This document shows, in pieces, positions 36,970 to 46,173 of a stretch of 64,000 nt of DNA. A model generated the notes under the pieces. That model was not told the DNA's origin and did not search any database. It was given only the letters and a program-made list of their open reading frames with translations. The position numbers were made by a program, and so were the translations under genes. Numbering within the stretch: the stretch's first letter is position 1; every line of letters starts with the position of its first letter. This DNA is from Nocardioides kongjuensis (GTDB lineage Bacteria; Actinomycetota; Actinomycetes; Propionibacteriales; Nocardioidaceae): positions 930,001 through 994,000 of the forward strand of contig NZ_JACCBF010000001.1 of assembly GCF_013409625.1 (NCBI RefSeq). Direction: 5' to 3'.

Positions 36970-39901
36970 CACTTCTAGTGGGCAGTAGGATTTCGAACCT
37001 CGCGCCACGGTCGGCGCTCGGCTCCGCCAGCCGGATGTCGGCACCATCGCGGCGAAGGACCTCGCGGGCCACAAAGAGTCCATAGCCCGATCCCGCAGGC
37101 TTTCTGGAGAAGCCCTGCTCAAAGATCGCCTCCTCATCCCCAAGGGTGATGCCCGGTCCAGAATCCGTGACGATGATGGCGTCCTCCACCCAATCTAGGG
37201 TGATCAACCGTTCCCCTGAATACTGTTGCAGCCAGTGGGCGGCATTGTCGACCAGGTTCACTATTACGGGGTATAGCGTTGACGGGTACATCTTGATTTG
37301 CATATTCTCAAACGCTGGCGTCGACCGAAGGTCGATATTGGCCTCACCGAGTTTCTTGTCGAAGACGTCGTGAAGGTACCGTTGGACGTCGGTCCCGCGA
37401 ATAATCGCCGGCTCTCGATAGAGGCGTCGATGGAGTGGGGTAAACAGCTTGAGATAACCGTCTAGGTGATCAAATGATGCTCGGAGGTCCGAGTACAGCG
37501 GCCTCAGTCCCGTATTCTGTTGTGCCCAGGCGCGGAGTCTTCTCAAATTGTCGCGAACGGACCTGATGCTGTTCTCGAACTCATGGGTAACGATGTTTAC
37601 GGCCATGCCGATCTGAACCAGCTCGAAGTCTTGAGCGGATCGATCCGTTAGCGCCTCCACTCTGGACTCGAGTTGCTCGACTTGATCCAGAAGGGACACT
37701 TGATCGCTGTCTGAGGTCTCTCCGACCCACGCGACTGATCGCAGTTGCTCCGCGATCGAGCGGAGTTCTTCAGACTTCTGCGACGCGATGGCTCGAACGC
37801 GAGATTCCAACGTCCTGCGGAGCAATGAGAATTCTTCGTCATTCAGGGCCGACACGTCTGTGGTGGCCGCGTCCTGCTGCGCGGCGACGGTGACCTCTTC
37901 GAGGGCCCTGTGAGCGTCCCGGACGGTCTCTCGGCCGCGCTCCGCGACATTCGCCACTTCACGGGAGAGGAGACTGCGTGCGTCATTCCCCAACGCGCGC
38001 GCCTCGCTGACCGCCAATTCGATTGCCCCGTCGAACCGAAGCCGCCGGCTGACGGCTGCGTCGAGAGCGAGCCCTGCCGCGTCGAAGGCCGTGGAGATCT
38101 CCTCCTCGGCAGGCTCGATCAGAGAGGAAACGATTTCTGACCGGGTGGCCTCGTAGGCCGTTGCGCGTCGAGTCAGCTCGGCACTCAGGGCTACGCCGCG
38201 GGGACGCTTGACTTGCAGGGTGGCCGCGAGTTCGCGAAGGTCCGAACGTGCGGCTAGCTCGGCCCGAACCAATCGATCGGCCGCCGCAGCCGGGTCGTCG
38301 TCCTGTTGGGCGCTCCGTATCGCAGCCTCGATGGATCCGCGGATCTCCTGGATGCGGGCCTCTGGAAGGTCTCCATCTACCGCGTCGAAGAAACGATCAA
38401 GGGCCGCGCTGTACTCGGACCGTCGGGCACGCACCTGCTTGCTGCGCGCTCTGCGAGCCTTCTCCATCCTCTCGTTCGCGAGCCGTCCCTCCTCATAGAT
38501 CTCCGCTTGGGCACCCCCTTCGCGGAAGAACTCAGTTGCTACTTGGAGAAGGAAATTCTGAAGGATGGCTCGGAACTGACGGTATGCCTCGTTCGTGGCG
38601 AAGCCTTCGCGCCCAGCCTTCTCTCGCAATTGGTGATTATGCTCGCGAGATATCTCCACCGCTCCGAACATGCGGCGGTAGGAGAAGAAGTGATCAGACG
38701 CCGACTTCGTCCTCCGCAATTCGACGTCAAGCCAGTCGAATCGACTGTCTCCATATGGGAGAACACGGATCCCATCGCGATAGATATATAGTCCGCCGTA
38801 TCGGTCAAGTTTCTCTGTGAGCAGGAAGTAGTCATTCGGTTCGAGTTTCGACTGTTTGGCACGTCCCTGCACGTAAGCGAGGTTCAATTTGAACGGTCCG
38901 CATTGTGTCTTGGTGCCGCGAGCTGGGGTCCATGCCAACGGAAATGGAATCGGTTGCCCGCCGAAGATCGAAACGGTTCCAACAAACTGCCCGTATTCGT
39001 CAAAAGCCCCCTGGAAATGGTGATCCGCGTTCACGAACTCGTCCACGGTGAAGAACTCTTGTTCCTCGATCAGATCTCGGACGTCGTCGGGCCGACGGTG
39101 ATCCCGGAAGGAGGTCGTCAGTTCGGGTTCTCCGTGCCCGGGGGTCATGGTGTTAGCAAACCCGATCAGCGTCCTTAGCAACGGCGCTGCCTCCTTGGGG
39201 CCGGGCGGCTCCAAGTCTGCCTCGAGATCGGGGGAGGTCGGCAGGATTACGAACGCAGTACCGCGATCGAACGTCGCGAGGTCGAATCCAGCGAGGCGTG
39301 CTACGGAAGATGGATCTGTTTCGCGCCACTGGCTGAGATCACGCTCAATACGCTCAAGCAGGCCAGTGTCGTCAGGGGTGACCAGTTTGCGCAGATTGTC
39401 CAGGATTTGGCCTGCCATTGCCTGGACATCTGGGCCGCGCCCAGTGTCAAGTTCCACGACCGGAACGATCAGTTGCGACAGGTCAGCATGCGCCAACTCG
39501 AATACGCCCCAATGGATCAGGGCCGCGACGCGAGAGCTTCGCTCTGCTTTGGAGACTACGAGGGTCTGCGGCCCGATCGCTGCGATCGCAAGGCGACCAA
39601 TCCCCTTCTCGCCCAGGATCGCCCGCGGTCGCCGTCCATGCGCCTGTGAGACAGCGCCTGGGACGGCCTTAGACGAGGTGCCGAGCGTCAGCCATCTCTG
39701 TTCGAAGTCTTGTCGGGACATGCCGTCACCGTCATCCCTGATGACGAATGCATTGTGGTACCGGATAAAATCGGCGTTGGCATTGTCCGCGTAGGCGTCG
39801 TGGGCGTTCTTGAACAGTTCGCTGATCGCGCTCGGAATTCCAGCAATCTGCTGGCGACCCAGCATATCGACTGCCCGTGCGCTGGTGCGGAACTCAGCCA
39901 T
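36962..39901 (-). CDS. Large protein with two GHKL ATPase domains and a histidine-kinase-like H-box
   Basis: A 979-residue protein. Residues 1-130 form a MutL/Hsp90-type GHKL ATPase: SELFKNAHDAYAD (N-box, Glu28/Asn32), DDGDGM (56-61), GEKGIGRLA (97-105). A beta-rich middle region runs to about 430, then a long helical, coiled-coil-rich stretch to about 750. THEFENSI (772-779) resembles a HisKA H-box. The C-terminal 105 residues form a sensor-kinase-type ATPase: VNLVDNAAH, DSGPG (913-917), GSGYGL (937-942). The first ATPase lacks any MutL endonuclease signature I can see. ATG 39901 overlaps the methyltransferase stop by eight bases; the longer frame is not used. Confidence 0.88.
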   Translation of the reverse strand: MAEFRTSARAVDMLGRQQIAGIPSAISELFKNAHDAYADNANADFIRYHNAFVIRDDGDGMSRQDFEQRWLTLGTSSKAVPGAVSQAHGRRPRAILGEKGIGRLAIAAIGPQTLVVSKAERSSRVAALIHWGVFELAHADLSQLIVPVVELDTGRGPDVQAMAGQILDNLRKLVTPDDTGLLERIERDLSQWRETDPSSVARLAGFDLATFDRGTAFVILPTSPDLEADLEPPGPKEAAPLLRTLIGFANTMTPGHGEPELTTSFRDHRRPDDVRDLIEEQEFFTVDEFVNADHHFQGAFDEYGQFVGTVSIFGGQPIPFPLAWTPARGTKTQCGPFKLNLAYVQGRAKQSKLEPNDYFLLTEKLDRYGGLYIYRDGIRVLPYGDSRFDWLDVELRRTKSASDHFFSYRRMFGAVEISREHNHQLREKAGREGFATNEAYRQFRAILQNFLLQVATEFFREGGAQAEIYEEGRLANERMEKARRARSKQVRARRSEYSAALDRFFDAVDGDLPEARIQEIRGSIEAAIRSAQQDDDPAAAADRLVRAELAARSDLRELAATLQVKRPRGVALSAELTRRATAYEATRSEIVSSLIEPAEEEISTAFDAAGLALDAAVSRRLRFDGAIELAVSEARALGNDARSLLSREVANVAERGRETVRDAHRALEEVTVAAQQDAATTDVSALNDEEFSLLRRTLESRVRAIASQKSEELRSIAEQLRSVAWVGETSDSDQVSLLDQVEQLESRVEALTDRSAQDFELVQIGMAVNIVTHEFENSIRSVRDNLRRLRAWAQQNTGLRPLYSDLRASFDHLDGYLKLFTPLHRRLYREPAIIRGTDVQRYLHDVFDKKLGEANIDLRSTPAFENMQIKMYPSTLYPVIVNLVDNAAHWLQQYSGERLITLDWVEDAIIVTDSGPGITLGDEEAIFEQGFSRKPAGSGYGLFVAREVLRRDGADIRLAEPSADRGARFEILLPTRSDA

Positions 39902-40991
39902 GCCCGCGGTCCAGGGCCTGGAGATGCCGCACGATGTGGACGCCCATCGCTTCCGAAACAAGAACCGGTACGGCGTTTCCGATCTGTCTGGTGACTGACT
40001 TCAGGCTTCCGAGGAATTGAAAGTTGGGAGGAAAGGTTTGCAGCAACGCGGCTTCCCGTGCGCTGATCGCTCTATCTTGGGTCGGATGGCCATACCGCCC
40101 GTTGGTGATGTCGGTGCACTTGGTGGTCAGAACCGGCGCAGTGTCGTCGTATCGCATGCGCCCGTAGGCGTCCTGGTGTCCCTTCGACCGTCGGTGGCAG
40201 TCAAGCCAGAGATCTTCGGGCCATTCGGCCCGACTGCCCCCTTCGGACAGCGCCTGGATCCGACTGAGGTTTAAGGTCCCCAGTGCTCCTGACCGGTGGA
40301 GCGGGTCTTCGGCATGTGTTTCTCCTGCTGCGATTGGAGGTAGATCGCCGATCCAATCCCGGACCGTCGAGTATGCCCTGGCCCCGCCTCCATGCGTCGG
40401 AGCTGGAATGTCCAACTTCCCGTGTCGTGACGCGAGCAAGACCAGCCGCCTTCTCCGCTGCGGGACCCCGTAGTCTCGGCAGTCGATGACCTTCCAGGAG
40501 ACCGCGTAGCCACTTCGGTCCAGGTACCGAAGGAAGCGGTTCCAGGTCGATCCGCCTGGAATTTTGTGCAGGCCTGGAACGTTCTCAACGATGAGTGCGT
40601 CCGGCTGTAGGCGGTCCATAAAGGGGATGAGTGTCAGCAGGAGGGACCGTTCTTGCCGACGGGGTTTCGAACCGGACGGTCTCATGGAGCTGTACGGCTG
40701 ACACGGTGCGCACGCGGAGAAGACGAGCCGGCTTCCGGGGGTCACAAGGTGGTCGAAAACGTCAAGGCTGAGTTCACGGATGTCGGCTTCATGGAACTCC
40801 GCGTCCGGAAAATTCGCACGGTAGGTAGCCGCTGCAGCAGCATCGAAGTCGACCGCCGCCGCAATCCGCATTCCGGCTGCGCGGAGGCCAGCACTTGTTC
40901 CACCGCATCCGGCGAAGAAATCGATAACCGTGGGTGCGATGCTGGCCTGCGCGGCGCCAGCGAACATGTCGGGTTGGAGGGTGGAGGTCAC
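39894..40991 (-). CDS. DNA (cytosine-5) methyltransferase
   Basis: A 365-residue C5-cytosine methyltransferase. Motif I FFAGCGGTSAGL (25-36), motif IV SACAPCQPYSSM with catalytic Cys97, motif VI ENVPG (about 136), motif VIII QRRRRLVLLA, and motifs IX/X ending RQIGNAVPV are all present and intact. The target-recognition region lies around residues 200-300. GTG at 40991 forms a GTGA overlap with the preceding HTH gene. No restriction endonuclease gene is adjacent; the partners are a double-GHKL protein and a receiver protein. Probably marks self DNA for this system. Confidence 0.93.
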   Translation of the reverse strand: MTSTLQPDMFAGAAQASIAPTVIDFFAGCGGTSAGLRAAGMRIAAAVDFDAAAAATYRANFPDAEFHEADIRELSLDVFDHLVTPGSRLVFSACAPCQPYSSMRPSGSKPRRQERSLLLTLIPFMDRLQPDALIVENVPGLHKIPGGSTWNRFLRYLDRSGYAVSWKVIDCRDYGVPQRRRRLVLLASRHGKLDIPAPTHGGGARAYSTVRDWIGDLPPIAAGETHAEDPLHRSGALGTLNLSRIQALSEGGSRAEWPEDLWLDCHRRSKGHQDAYGRMRYDDTAPVLTTKCTDITNGRYGHPTQDRAISAREAALLQTFPPNFQFLGSLKSVTRQIGNAVPVLVSEAMGVHIVRHLQALDRGHG

Positions 40992-41191
40992 TGGGGGCTC
41001 CCGCCGTCCCCGGACGCCCGATCCGCGCCCCGCACATACGCCAGGACATCGGCTCGCAAGAAGCGCCATGCCCGCCCGACCTTCTCGCCAGGCAATGCGC
41101 CCGACTTTGCGAGAGCGAGGACCGTTTTGGTGCTGACGCGCAACAGCGTCGCAGCCTCTTCGGCTGTGAGAACTTCGTGCTCGTCCGTCAT
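40988..41191 (-). CDS. Small HTH (excisionase-type fold) DNA-binding protein
   Basis: A 67-residue protein with LTAEEAATLLRVSTKTVLALAKSGALPG followed by the wing-like VGRAWRFLRADVLAYVRG. This is the excisionase-family winged helix often used in small regulators. It is the first gene of the methyltransferase cassette and is translationally coupled to the methyltransferase, so it probably regulates the cassette. It is not near the integrase, so a role in excision is less likely. Bases 41192-41433 upstream hold its promoter region, with no other gene seen. Confidence 0.85.
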   Translation of the reverse strand: MTDEHEVLTAEEAATLLRVSTKTVLALAKSGALPGEKVGRAWRFLRADVLAYVRGADRASGDGGSPQ

Positions 41192-41433
41192 CTTCCCGCA
41201 TTCTCCCGCAACTGACCGCATCTTCACTCTAGTGCGATCAAGGGCGTCACCCCGGCAAATTGCTCGATCGGCCAGTCGGGAGGCACCCGGTGGGCATCCG
41301 ACCGACGGCGCCCCAGGCGCGTGGCCCAGGAGCGCTAGTGACGGGGAGTGCCAGGGTGCTCCTAGCGAGCGGCCGACCAGACTCACCGGCACGCGGCGGT
41401 GGGGCGCCAGACAAAACGGAACACGCCTCGTGC

Positions 41434-43149
41434 TCACTTAGTCGCGAATCTGCGTAGACGGACGACGATGGGCGGGGCCGCGCGAAGCAACACGAGGCCG
41501 GTGCCGAACGGAAGGGTCCGGATCCGCTCCGGTGGCATGACCGCGACCCGCCGGCTCGACCGCTGAAGGGAGCGCTGGCCGTAGTCGCCGACGCTCACTG
41601 TGTCGGTGCGCTCGTCGCGCTCCCCGATCAGCACCGACAGCTCTTGCAGGTCCTTCGAGGCCGACGCACCGCCGAGTATGACCTTGACGATGCTCGCGTC
41701 CCAGATCGTGCTGGCGGCGTGGTCGCCCCACTTGTTGCGCGCCTGCGCCAGCGACTGAAGGACGGGCATCGTCGTGATGCCGGTGCCACCTCCCTCGGCC
41801 ATCAGGACCGGAAGTGATGGGAGCGGTGCGAGGTTGCCGATCTCGTCGAGCGCCATGAGGACGGGAGGGTCCAGGCGTGAGCCCGGTGACGCGGCAGCGA
41901 GGTGACGGGCGACCTCGGTCAGGTCTTCCATGAACGCCGCGACGAGCGGCCACGAGGCTCCCGCGCCGGCTCCCGTGGCGAGAAGGTAGAGCGTGCCGTT
42001 CTGGGTGAGGAAGTCCCGCGGTTCGAACGCCTCGCCCGGCTCCGGGCTGACGGCCGTCAGCACGGCAGGGTCGGCGAGGCAGGAGAGGGCTTGGGCGACA
42101 GCCATCCAGATGGAGTCACGTGTGCGCGGGTCGGAGCTGATCATGCCTTCCAGCGAGTCCGACCATCCTGCAGCGGCTTGCGGGTGACTGGCGAGGATGC
42201 CGACGGCGTCAGTTGCAGCAGACGCAGACAGCGACCACTCGAAGAGGGCCCGCGTCGGTAGCTTCTCGAGCGCAGCTGCATGGAGGAGTGCCTGGAGGGC
42301 GGAGCGGGCCTTGCCTTCCCAGAAGCCGCCGGACTCTGTGCCGCCGGAGGAGAGTCCGGTTGACGATGCCAGCCCTGAAGCGCGGATCATCGCGGTCAGG
42401 GGCTGCTCGCAGCCGCGGATCGGCGACCACCGGACGCCGCTGCCGTCGACGGCAGGCAGCCCTGCCGTGAGGTGTTGAGGGTCGAAGACGGCGACCGGCC
42501 CGACGTCCTTCCGAGCGGCGATCGTGGCGGCGATGTTGTCCGGTCGGGTCGAGGTGGTGACGACGGCCCCAGGCGCGTCGAGGATGGCATTGATGACGAG
42601 GTGGAGTCCCTTGCCGGAACGCGGCGGACCGATCACGAGGATCGAGTCCTCGACCGAGGCCCAGATCTCGCGGCCGCAACTGCGTCCGATCAGGTATCCG
42701 ACATCGTTCGCGCGGGGATGCCGGATCGACGGGCGGAGAGTGGCGGCGCGTCGTACGAGGGCCCTCTTCGATGCGGTCGTGTCGATGTCCCGCGCTGTTG
42801 AGGTGCCTGGGATGCGGTGGGGATCTCGAGCGGCCCGGTGCCGGAGTCGAGCGACGGCTCTCCACACGCACCACGCGACTGTCGCGAGGACTGCGAGGAA
42901 GAGCGTCACCACGCTCCAGTACGCGATCGTTGACAACCCGGGCGCCTCGAACGCCCGCGCCGGTCGGCTCGGGTCGGCGAGCACACGCAGTCCGCTCGCG
43001 ATCCCGCCCTCGGGCGTGGCCGCGCCCGTTGCGACCGCAGCGGCCGTGGCGGCGGCGCGGAGCACTAGCGCCAGAGCGAACGCCGCCACCATCCCGATGA
43101 CTGCCAGGTTCACGAGCTCGTCGTTCGCGCCACGTGCGGCGGGGTTCAT
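41434..43149 (-). CDS. Type IV coupling ATPase (TraG/VirD4/TraD-like)
   Basis: A 571-residue coupling protein that recruits the DNA-relaxase complex to the transfer channel. Two N-terminal membrane segments (about 14-36 and 72-95) are followed by the Walker A GPPRSGKG (172-179) and the Walker B LMALDEIGNL near 430, with a late TraM-recognition-like domain ending at RLRRFATK. ATG at 43149 overlaps the stop of the previous gene. It is the last backbone gene before the methyltransferase cargo block. Confidence 0.92.
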   Translation of the reverse strand: MNPAARGANDELVNLAVIGMVAAFALALVLRAAATAAAVATGAATPEGGIASGLRVLADPSRPARAFEAPGLSTIAYWSVVTLFLAVLATVAWCVWRAVARLRHRAARDPHRIPGTSTARDIDTTASKRALVRRAATLRPSIRHPRANDVGYLIGRSCGREIWASVEDSILVIGPPRSGKGLHLVINAILDAPGAVVTTSTRPDNIAATIAARKDVGPVAVFDPQHLTAGLPAVDGSGVRWSPIRGCEQPLTAMIRASGLASSTGLSSGGTESGGFWEGKARSALQALLHAAALEKLPTRALFEWSLSASAATDAVGILASHPQAAAGWSDSLEGMISSDPRTRDSIWMAVAQALSCLADPAVLTAVSPEPGEAFEPRDFLTQNGTLYLLATGAGAGASWPLVAAFMEDLTEVARHLAAASPGSRLDPPVLMALDEIGNLAPLPSLPVLMAEGGGTGITTMPVLQSLAQARNKWGDHAASTIWDASIVKVILGGASASKDLQELSVLIGERDERTDTVSVGDYGQRSLQRSSRRVAVMPPERIRTLPFGTGLVLLRAAPPIVVRLRRFATK

Positions 43150-43607
43150 GCCGGCGCCTCGAACGGAGTGACTGTCCGAGAGGTCATCCCGAGGAGCACG
43201 AGCCCGCCGCGGGTTGCGGCGATTAGCGCGGGTGGAAGGTTGAGTGACGCGTTGCCTTCGGCATCGGCGTTCTGGCGTACGACGACGTACGCCAGCGCGA
43301 CCTCCTCGCCGGGCCGGAATCCGGCACCAGCGAGCGCAGGCCGTGGCGGGGTGGGTGGCTGCTCTGCGCCGGCTGGCGCCGGAGTCGGGGGAGTCACGAC
43401 GTCGGTGAACGTCGAGCCGTCGGCCTCGCGCACCTCGACGCGCACAGGCGCGCCGAGGTCTGAGGTGATCTCGTCGATGACATGGCGAAGGTGGTCACGG
43501 GTCCTGGTCTGTTCGGAATCGAGCGGGACACCGTCGACGTCGACGGCGAGTACGCCGTCGGCGTCGATGGCGACGTGAACGACGCTCAGCACGATGGGGA
43601 CCTTCAT
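43146..43607 (-). CDS. Hypothetical protein of the transfer operon, 153 residues
   Basis: The N-terminal 60 residues have a beta-alpha pattern (VHVAIDADGVLAVDVDG) and the middle is a proline-rich linker. The C-terminal part (EEVALAYVVVRQNADAEG, LPPALIAATRGGLVLLG) looks like a strand-rich module. Overlaps on both sides with ardC-like and traG-like genes show it is part of the transfer operon. No known family is recognised. Confidence 0.75.
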   Translation of the reverse strand: MKVPIVLSVVHVAIDADGVLAVDVDGVPLDSEQTRTRDHLRHVIDEITSDLGAPVRVEVREADGSTFTDVVTPPTPAPAGAEQPPTPPRPALAGAGFRPGEEVALAYVVVRQNADAEGNASLNLPPALIAATRGGLVLLGMTSRTVTPFEAPA

Positions 43608-44683
43608 AGCCCGAGCACCGCCCCGTCGCGGCGAGCGTTGGTCGTGACAGGAGCTGCCCCGGTCCGGTGGCTGAGGGCTTCGCGGTCGAGCCCTGGCGGG
43701 TTGCCGTCGCCGACCTGCTGCGTGTCGACCTTGTCGAGGATGCGGAGCGCGGTCGCGCGGACGCGTTCGGCGGTCGCGTGGACGACCTCGACCGGGTTCT
43801 TGCCGGGGACGCTCGCTGCCCAGGTCGAGACGTACGGCACTGTGTAGGAAGAGGTGTCGAGCCCGTGTGCGGCTCCGACCATGAGCGCGACGGATTCGGC
43901 CTCCACCTCGGCGTTCCCACGGTGCAGGGTCGCGTCGGCGGCGGACTCGGTCGTCAGGGCTGTCTCCGGTGGCGCGTGGAGGAGAACGTGGCCGAGTTCG
44001 TGGGCGAGCGTCTTCACCTGGGCCGCATCGTCCATGTCCATGCGGACCGATACTTCGCGGGAAAGGAAGTCTGTCAGGCCGTTGGCGCCTCCGATCGCCG
44101 CCGCAGAGGAGACGAGCCGGAGCTCGAAGCCGGCGGCGGTGATCTGGTCGGCCAGCCCGTCCCAGAGTCCGGCTGGCGCTTGGCCCTGGAGCAGGGAGGG
44201 GCGGGGGAGTTCGGGTACACGGTCGCCTGTGGTCTGGGAGATGTCCCAGACGTAGGTCGGCTTGACGCCGATCATTCGGGTGCGGGTGTACTCGCCGGAG
44301 ATCGGCTTATCGTTGCGCGCCAAGCGTCGCCAGGAGTTCGGGTCGTCGGGCGTGAACGAGGCGAACTGACCGGTGACGGGGGCGAGGATGCCGTAGCCGT
44401 GCTGGCCTCTCGCGACGCTGCGGCCCAGCGAGAGCCACTGGTGGAAACCGGCGACGTACGTCGGCGTCGGCTCGGGCACTCTGCCTTCCTTGTACGCCGC
44501 GAAGTGCTGCGCCGCGATCAGCATCGAGTTCCCGAAGCTGCGCCCGCGGAACTGCGCGGCGAAGGTCAGGGCGCGCTTCCAGTCCTCGCCGGTCACCAGC
44601 GCAGTGACGGACTCGGACAACTGCTCCTGGAGCGCTTCGAGCTTGGCTTCGCGCGCCGCTCGTCCCCGAACCTGAGTGGTCAT
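43604..44683 (-). CDS. ArdC-like antirestriction / zincin metallopeptidase protein
   Basis: A 359-residue protein with an N-terminal ArdC-type ssDNA-binding domain (GRSFGNSMLIAAQ, VAGFHQWLSLGRSVARGQHGYGILAP) and a C-terminal metallopeptidase domain with HELGHVLLH near residue 225 and the downstream EVEAESVA glutamate. ArdC proteins protect incoming single-stranded DNA from host defences during conjugation. ATG at 44683; overlaps the VirB4 gene's end. It lies between transfer ATPases, as expected for early expression in the recipient. Confidence 0.88.
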   Translation of the reverse strand: MTTQVRGRAAREAKLEALQEQLSESVTALVTGEDWKRALTFAAQFRGRSFGNSMLIAAQHFAAYKEGRVPEPTPTYVAGFHQWLSLGRSVARGQHGYGILAPVTGQFASFTPDDPNSWRRLARNDKPISGEYTRTRMIGVKPTYVWDISQTTGDRVPELPRPSLLQGQAPAGLWDGLADQITAAGFELRLVSSAAAIGGANGLTDFLSREVSVRMDMDDAAQVKTLAHELGHVLLHAPPETALTTESAADATLHRGNAEVEAESVALMVGAAHGLDTSSYTVPYVSTWAASVPGKNPVEVVHATAERVRATALRILDKVDTQQVGDGNPPGLDREALSHRTGAAPVTTNARRDGAVLGL

Positions 44684-46173
44684 GACGCTGCTCCTGTCAT
44701 GCGTCCGGTGGTGTCGAATAGGTCGAGCTCGGCGGGGTGCATCTGGTGCTGGACGACGAAGGAGCGGTTCTTGATCCGCCAAAGTCCCTGGCCGGTGCCG
44801 AGCGTGGGGATCAGTGACTGCTCGGTGCGAGTGAGCCCTAGTGCCGCCGACGTTGCGCCGAGCTGGTCAGCTTCCTGGCGATAGACGATGCGGGTCTCGG
44901 CGTTGGCGAGGAGTGACGAGGCGAGCGCGCGCATGGCGGATCCGGAGTCGCCGACGTTGTCGAGGTCGGTGAGCTTGTGGAAGATCAGCATGTTCGCGAT
45001 GCCGTAGTGCCGCGCGAGGCGCCAGTGGGCGTCCATTCGGCGTAGCAGTGCGGGGTGGGACATGAGGCGCCAGGCTTCGTCGTACACGACCCAGCGTTGG
45101 CCACCGTTCGGGTCGAGCAGTGCCGATTCCATCCACGCCGACGCGCAGGTCATCAGGACGGAGATGAGGGTGGCGTTCTCGGTGACGCGGGACAGGTCGA
45201 GGGAGATCATCGGGAGGCTCGGGTCGAACGCCACCGTCGAGGGGCCGTCGAAGAGCCCGGCGAGGTCGCCCGCGACGAGGCGCCGGAGTGCGTGACCGAC
45301 CAGTCGTCCGTCTTCCGTGAGGCGTCCGTCGGGGTCGTCGGCCGGATCGGGTGTGAGCAGTCGGTCGACCACCATCGGGAGGACGGGTACGTCGGCGCCT
45401 CGGACGGTGCGGTCGATGGCTATGTCGACGGCCGTGTGCTCGAGTGGGGTGAGTCGGCGTTCGAGCACGGTCTCCGCCAGGGCGCCGACGAGATCGCGGC
45501 GACGGGATGCGACCTGGCTGGCCCATTGGACGTCGTCGTACCCGGACGGACGGTGGCCCTCGTCGAGGGGGTTCAGGCGGTTGGCCATGCCATGGCCCAG
45601 CGCAATGGCGCGCCCGCCGACGGCTTCTGCGACGGCGGTGTGCTCGCCCTTGGGGTCGCCGGGGACGTAGACGCGGCGGCCGAATGGGATCGACCTCGTG
45701 TAGAGGCTCTTGGCGAGGCAGGACTTGCCGGAGCCCACGATGCCGGCGAGCACGAGGTTCGGTGCGGTGATGAGCCCGCGTGCGTAGAGGATCCAGGGGT
45801 CGTAGACGAAGGAGCTTCCGGAGTAGAGGTCCTGGCCGACGAACACGCCGTCGCTGCCGAGGCCGCCTTCGGCGAGGAAGGGGTACGCGCCCGCCAGGGT
45901 CGCGGAGGTGTCTTGGTGGCGTGGCACGCGGAATCGTCCGGGCGTCCGCAGTGTGGCGGGGCCGTGTTCGCCGGCGCGGGGGAGCGTCACGGTCGCCCGC
46001 TTCTCGGCCGACAGTTCCTCGGCCTTGCGCTTGGCTTCCGCCCGCCGGGCTTCGCGGTCGGCGGAGAGGAGTTCTTGTGCGGCGGCCTTGCGGAGCCTGC
46101 GATCGTGCCGCCGTTCTCGTCCCGGTGAGATGAGTACGGCGGAGTGGAGGCGCCCGTCCTGCCACCCGGTCAC
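44680..46173 (-). CDS. VirB4-like conjugation ATPase
   Basis: A 497-residue ATPase that powers assembly and substrate transfer of the type IV secretion channel. Walker A AGIVGSGKSCLAKS near residue 140 and Walker B VVYDEAWRLM near 358 are clear. The N-terminal 100 residues are charged (RKAAAQELLSADREARRAEAK) and may be a coiled coil. It lacks the long N-terminal VirB4 domain, which here is probably supplied by the separate SCO6880-type protein. GTG at 46173 overlaps the previous gene's stop; the longer ORF from 46281 was rejected. Confidence 0.88.
   Translation of the reverse strand: MTGWQDGRLHSAVLISPGRERRHDRRLRKAAAQELLSADREARRAEAKRKAEELSAEKRATVTLPRAGEHGPATLRTPGRFRVPRHQDTSATLAGAYPFLAEGGLGSDGVFVGQDLYSGSSFVYDPWILYARGLITAPNLVLAGIVGSGKSCLAKSLYTRSIPFGRRVYVPGDPKGEHTAVAEAVGGRAIALGHGMANRLNPLDEGHRPSGYDDVQWASQVASRRRDLVGALAETVLERRLTPLEHTAVDIAIDRTVRGADVPVLPMVVDRLLTPDPADDPDGRLTEDGRLVGHALRRLVAGDLAGLFDGPSTVAFDPSLPMISLDLSRVTENATLISVLMTCASAWMESALLDPNGGQRWVVYDEAWRLMSHPALLRRMDAHWRLARHYGIANMLIFHKLTDLDNVGDSGSAMRALASSLLANAETRIVYRQEADQLGATSAALGLTRTEQSLIPTLGTGQGLWRIKNRSFVVQHQMHPAELDLFDTTGRMTGAAS

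Noticed and set aside
35314..41191. Classical type II restriction-modification system
   Set aside because: No endonuclease-like protein is encoded next to the methyltransferase, and the two large partners have ATPase and receiver motifs.
40988..41191. Second excisionase of the element
   Set aside because: The fold is excisionase-like, but the gene is coupled to the methyltransferase and is 10 kb from the integrase, so a cassette regulator is more likely.
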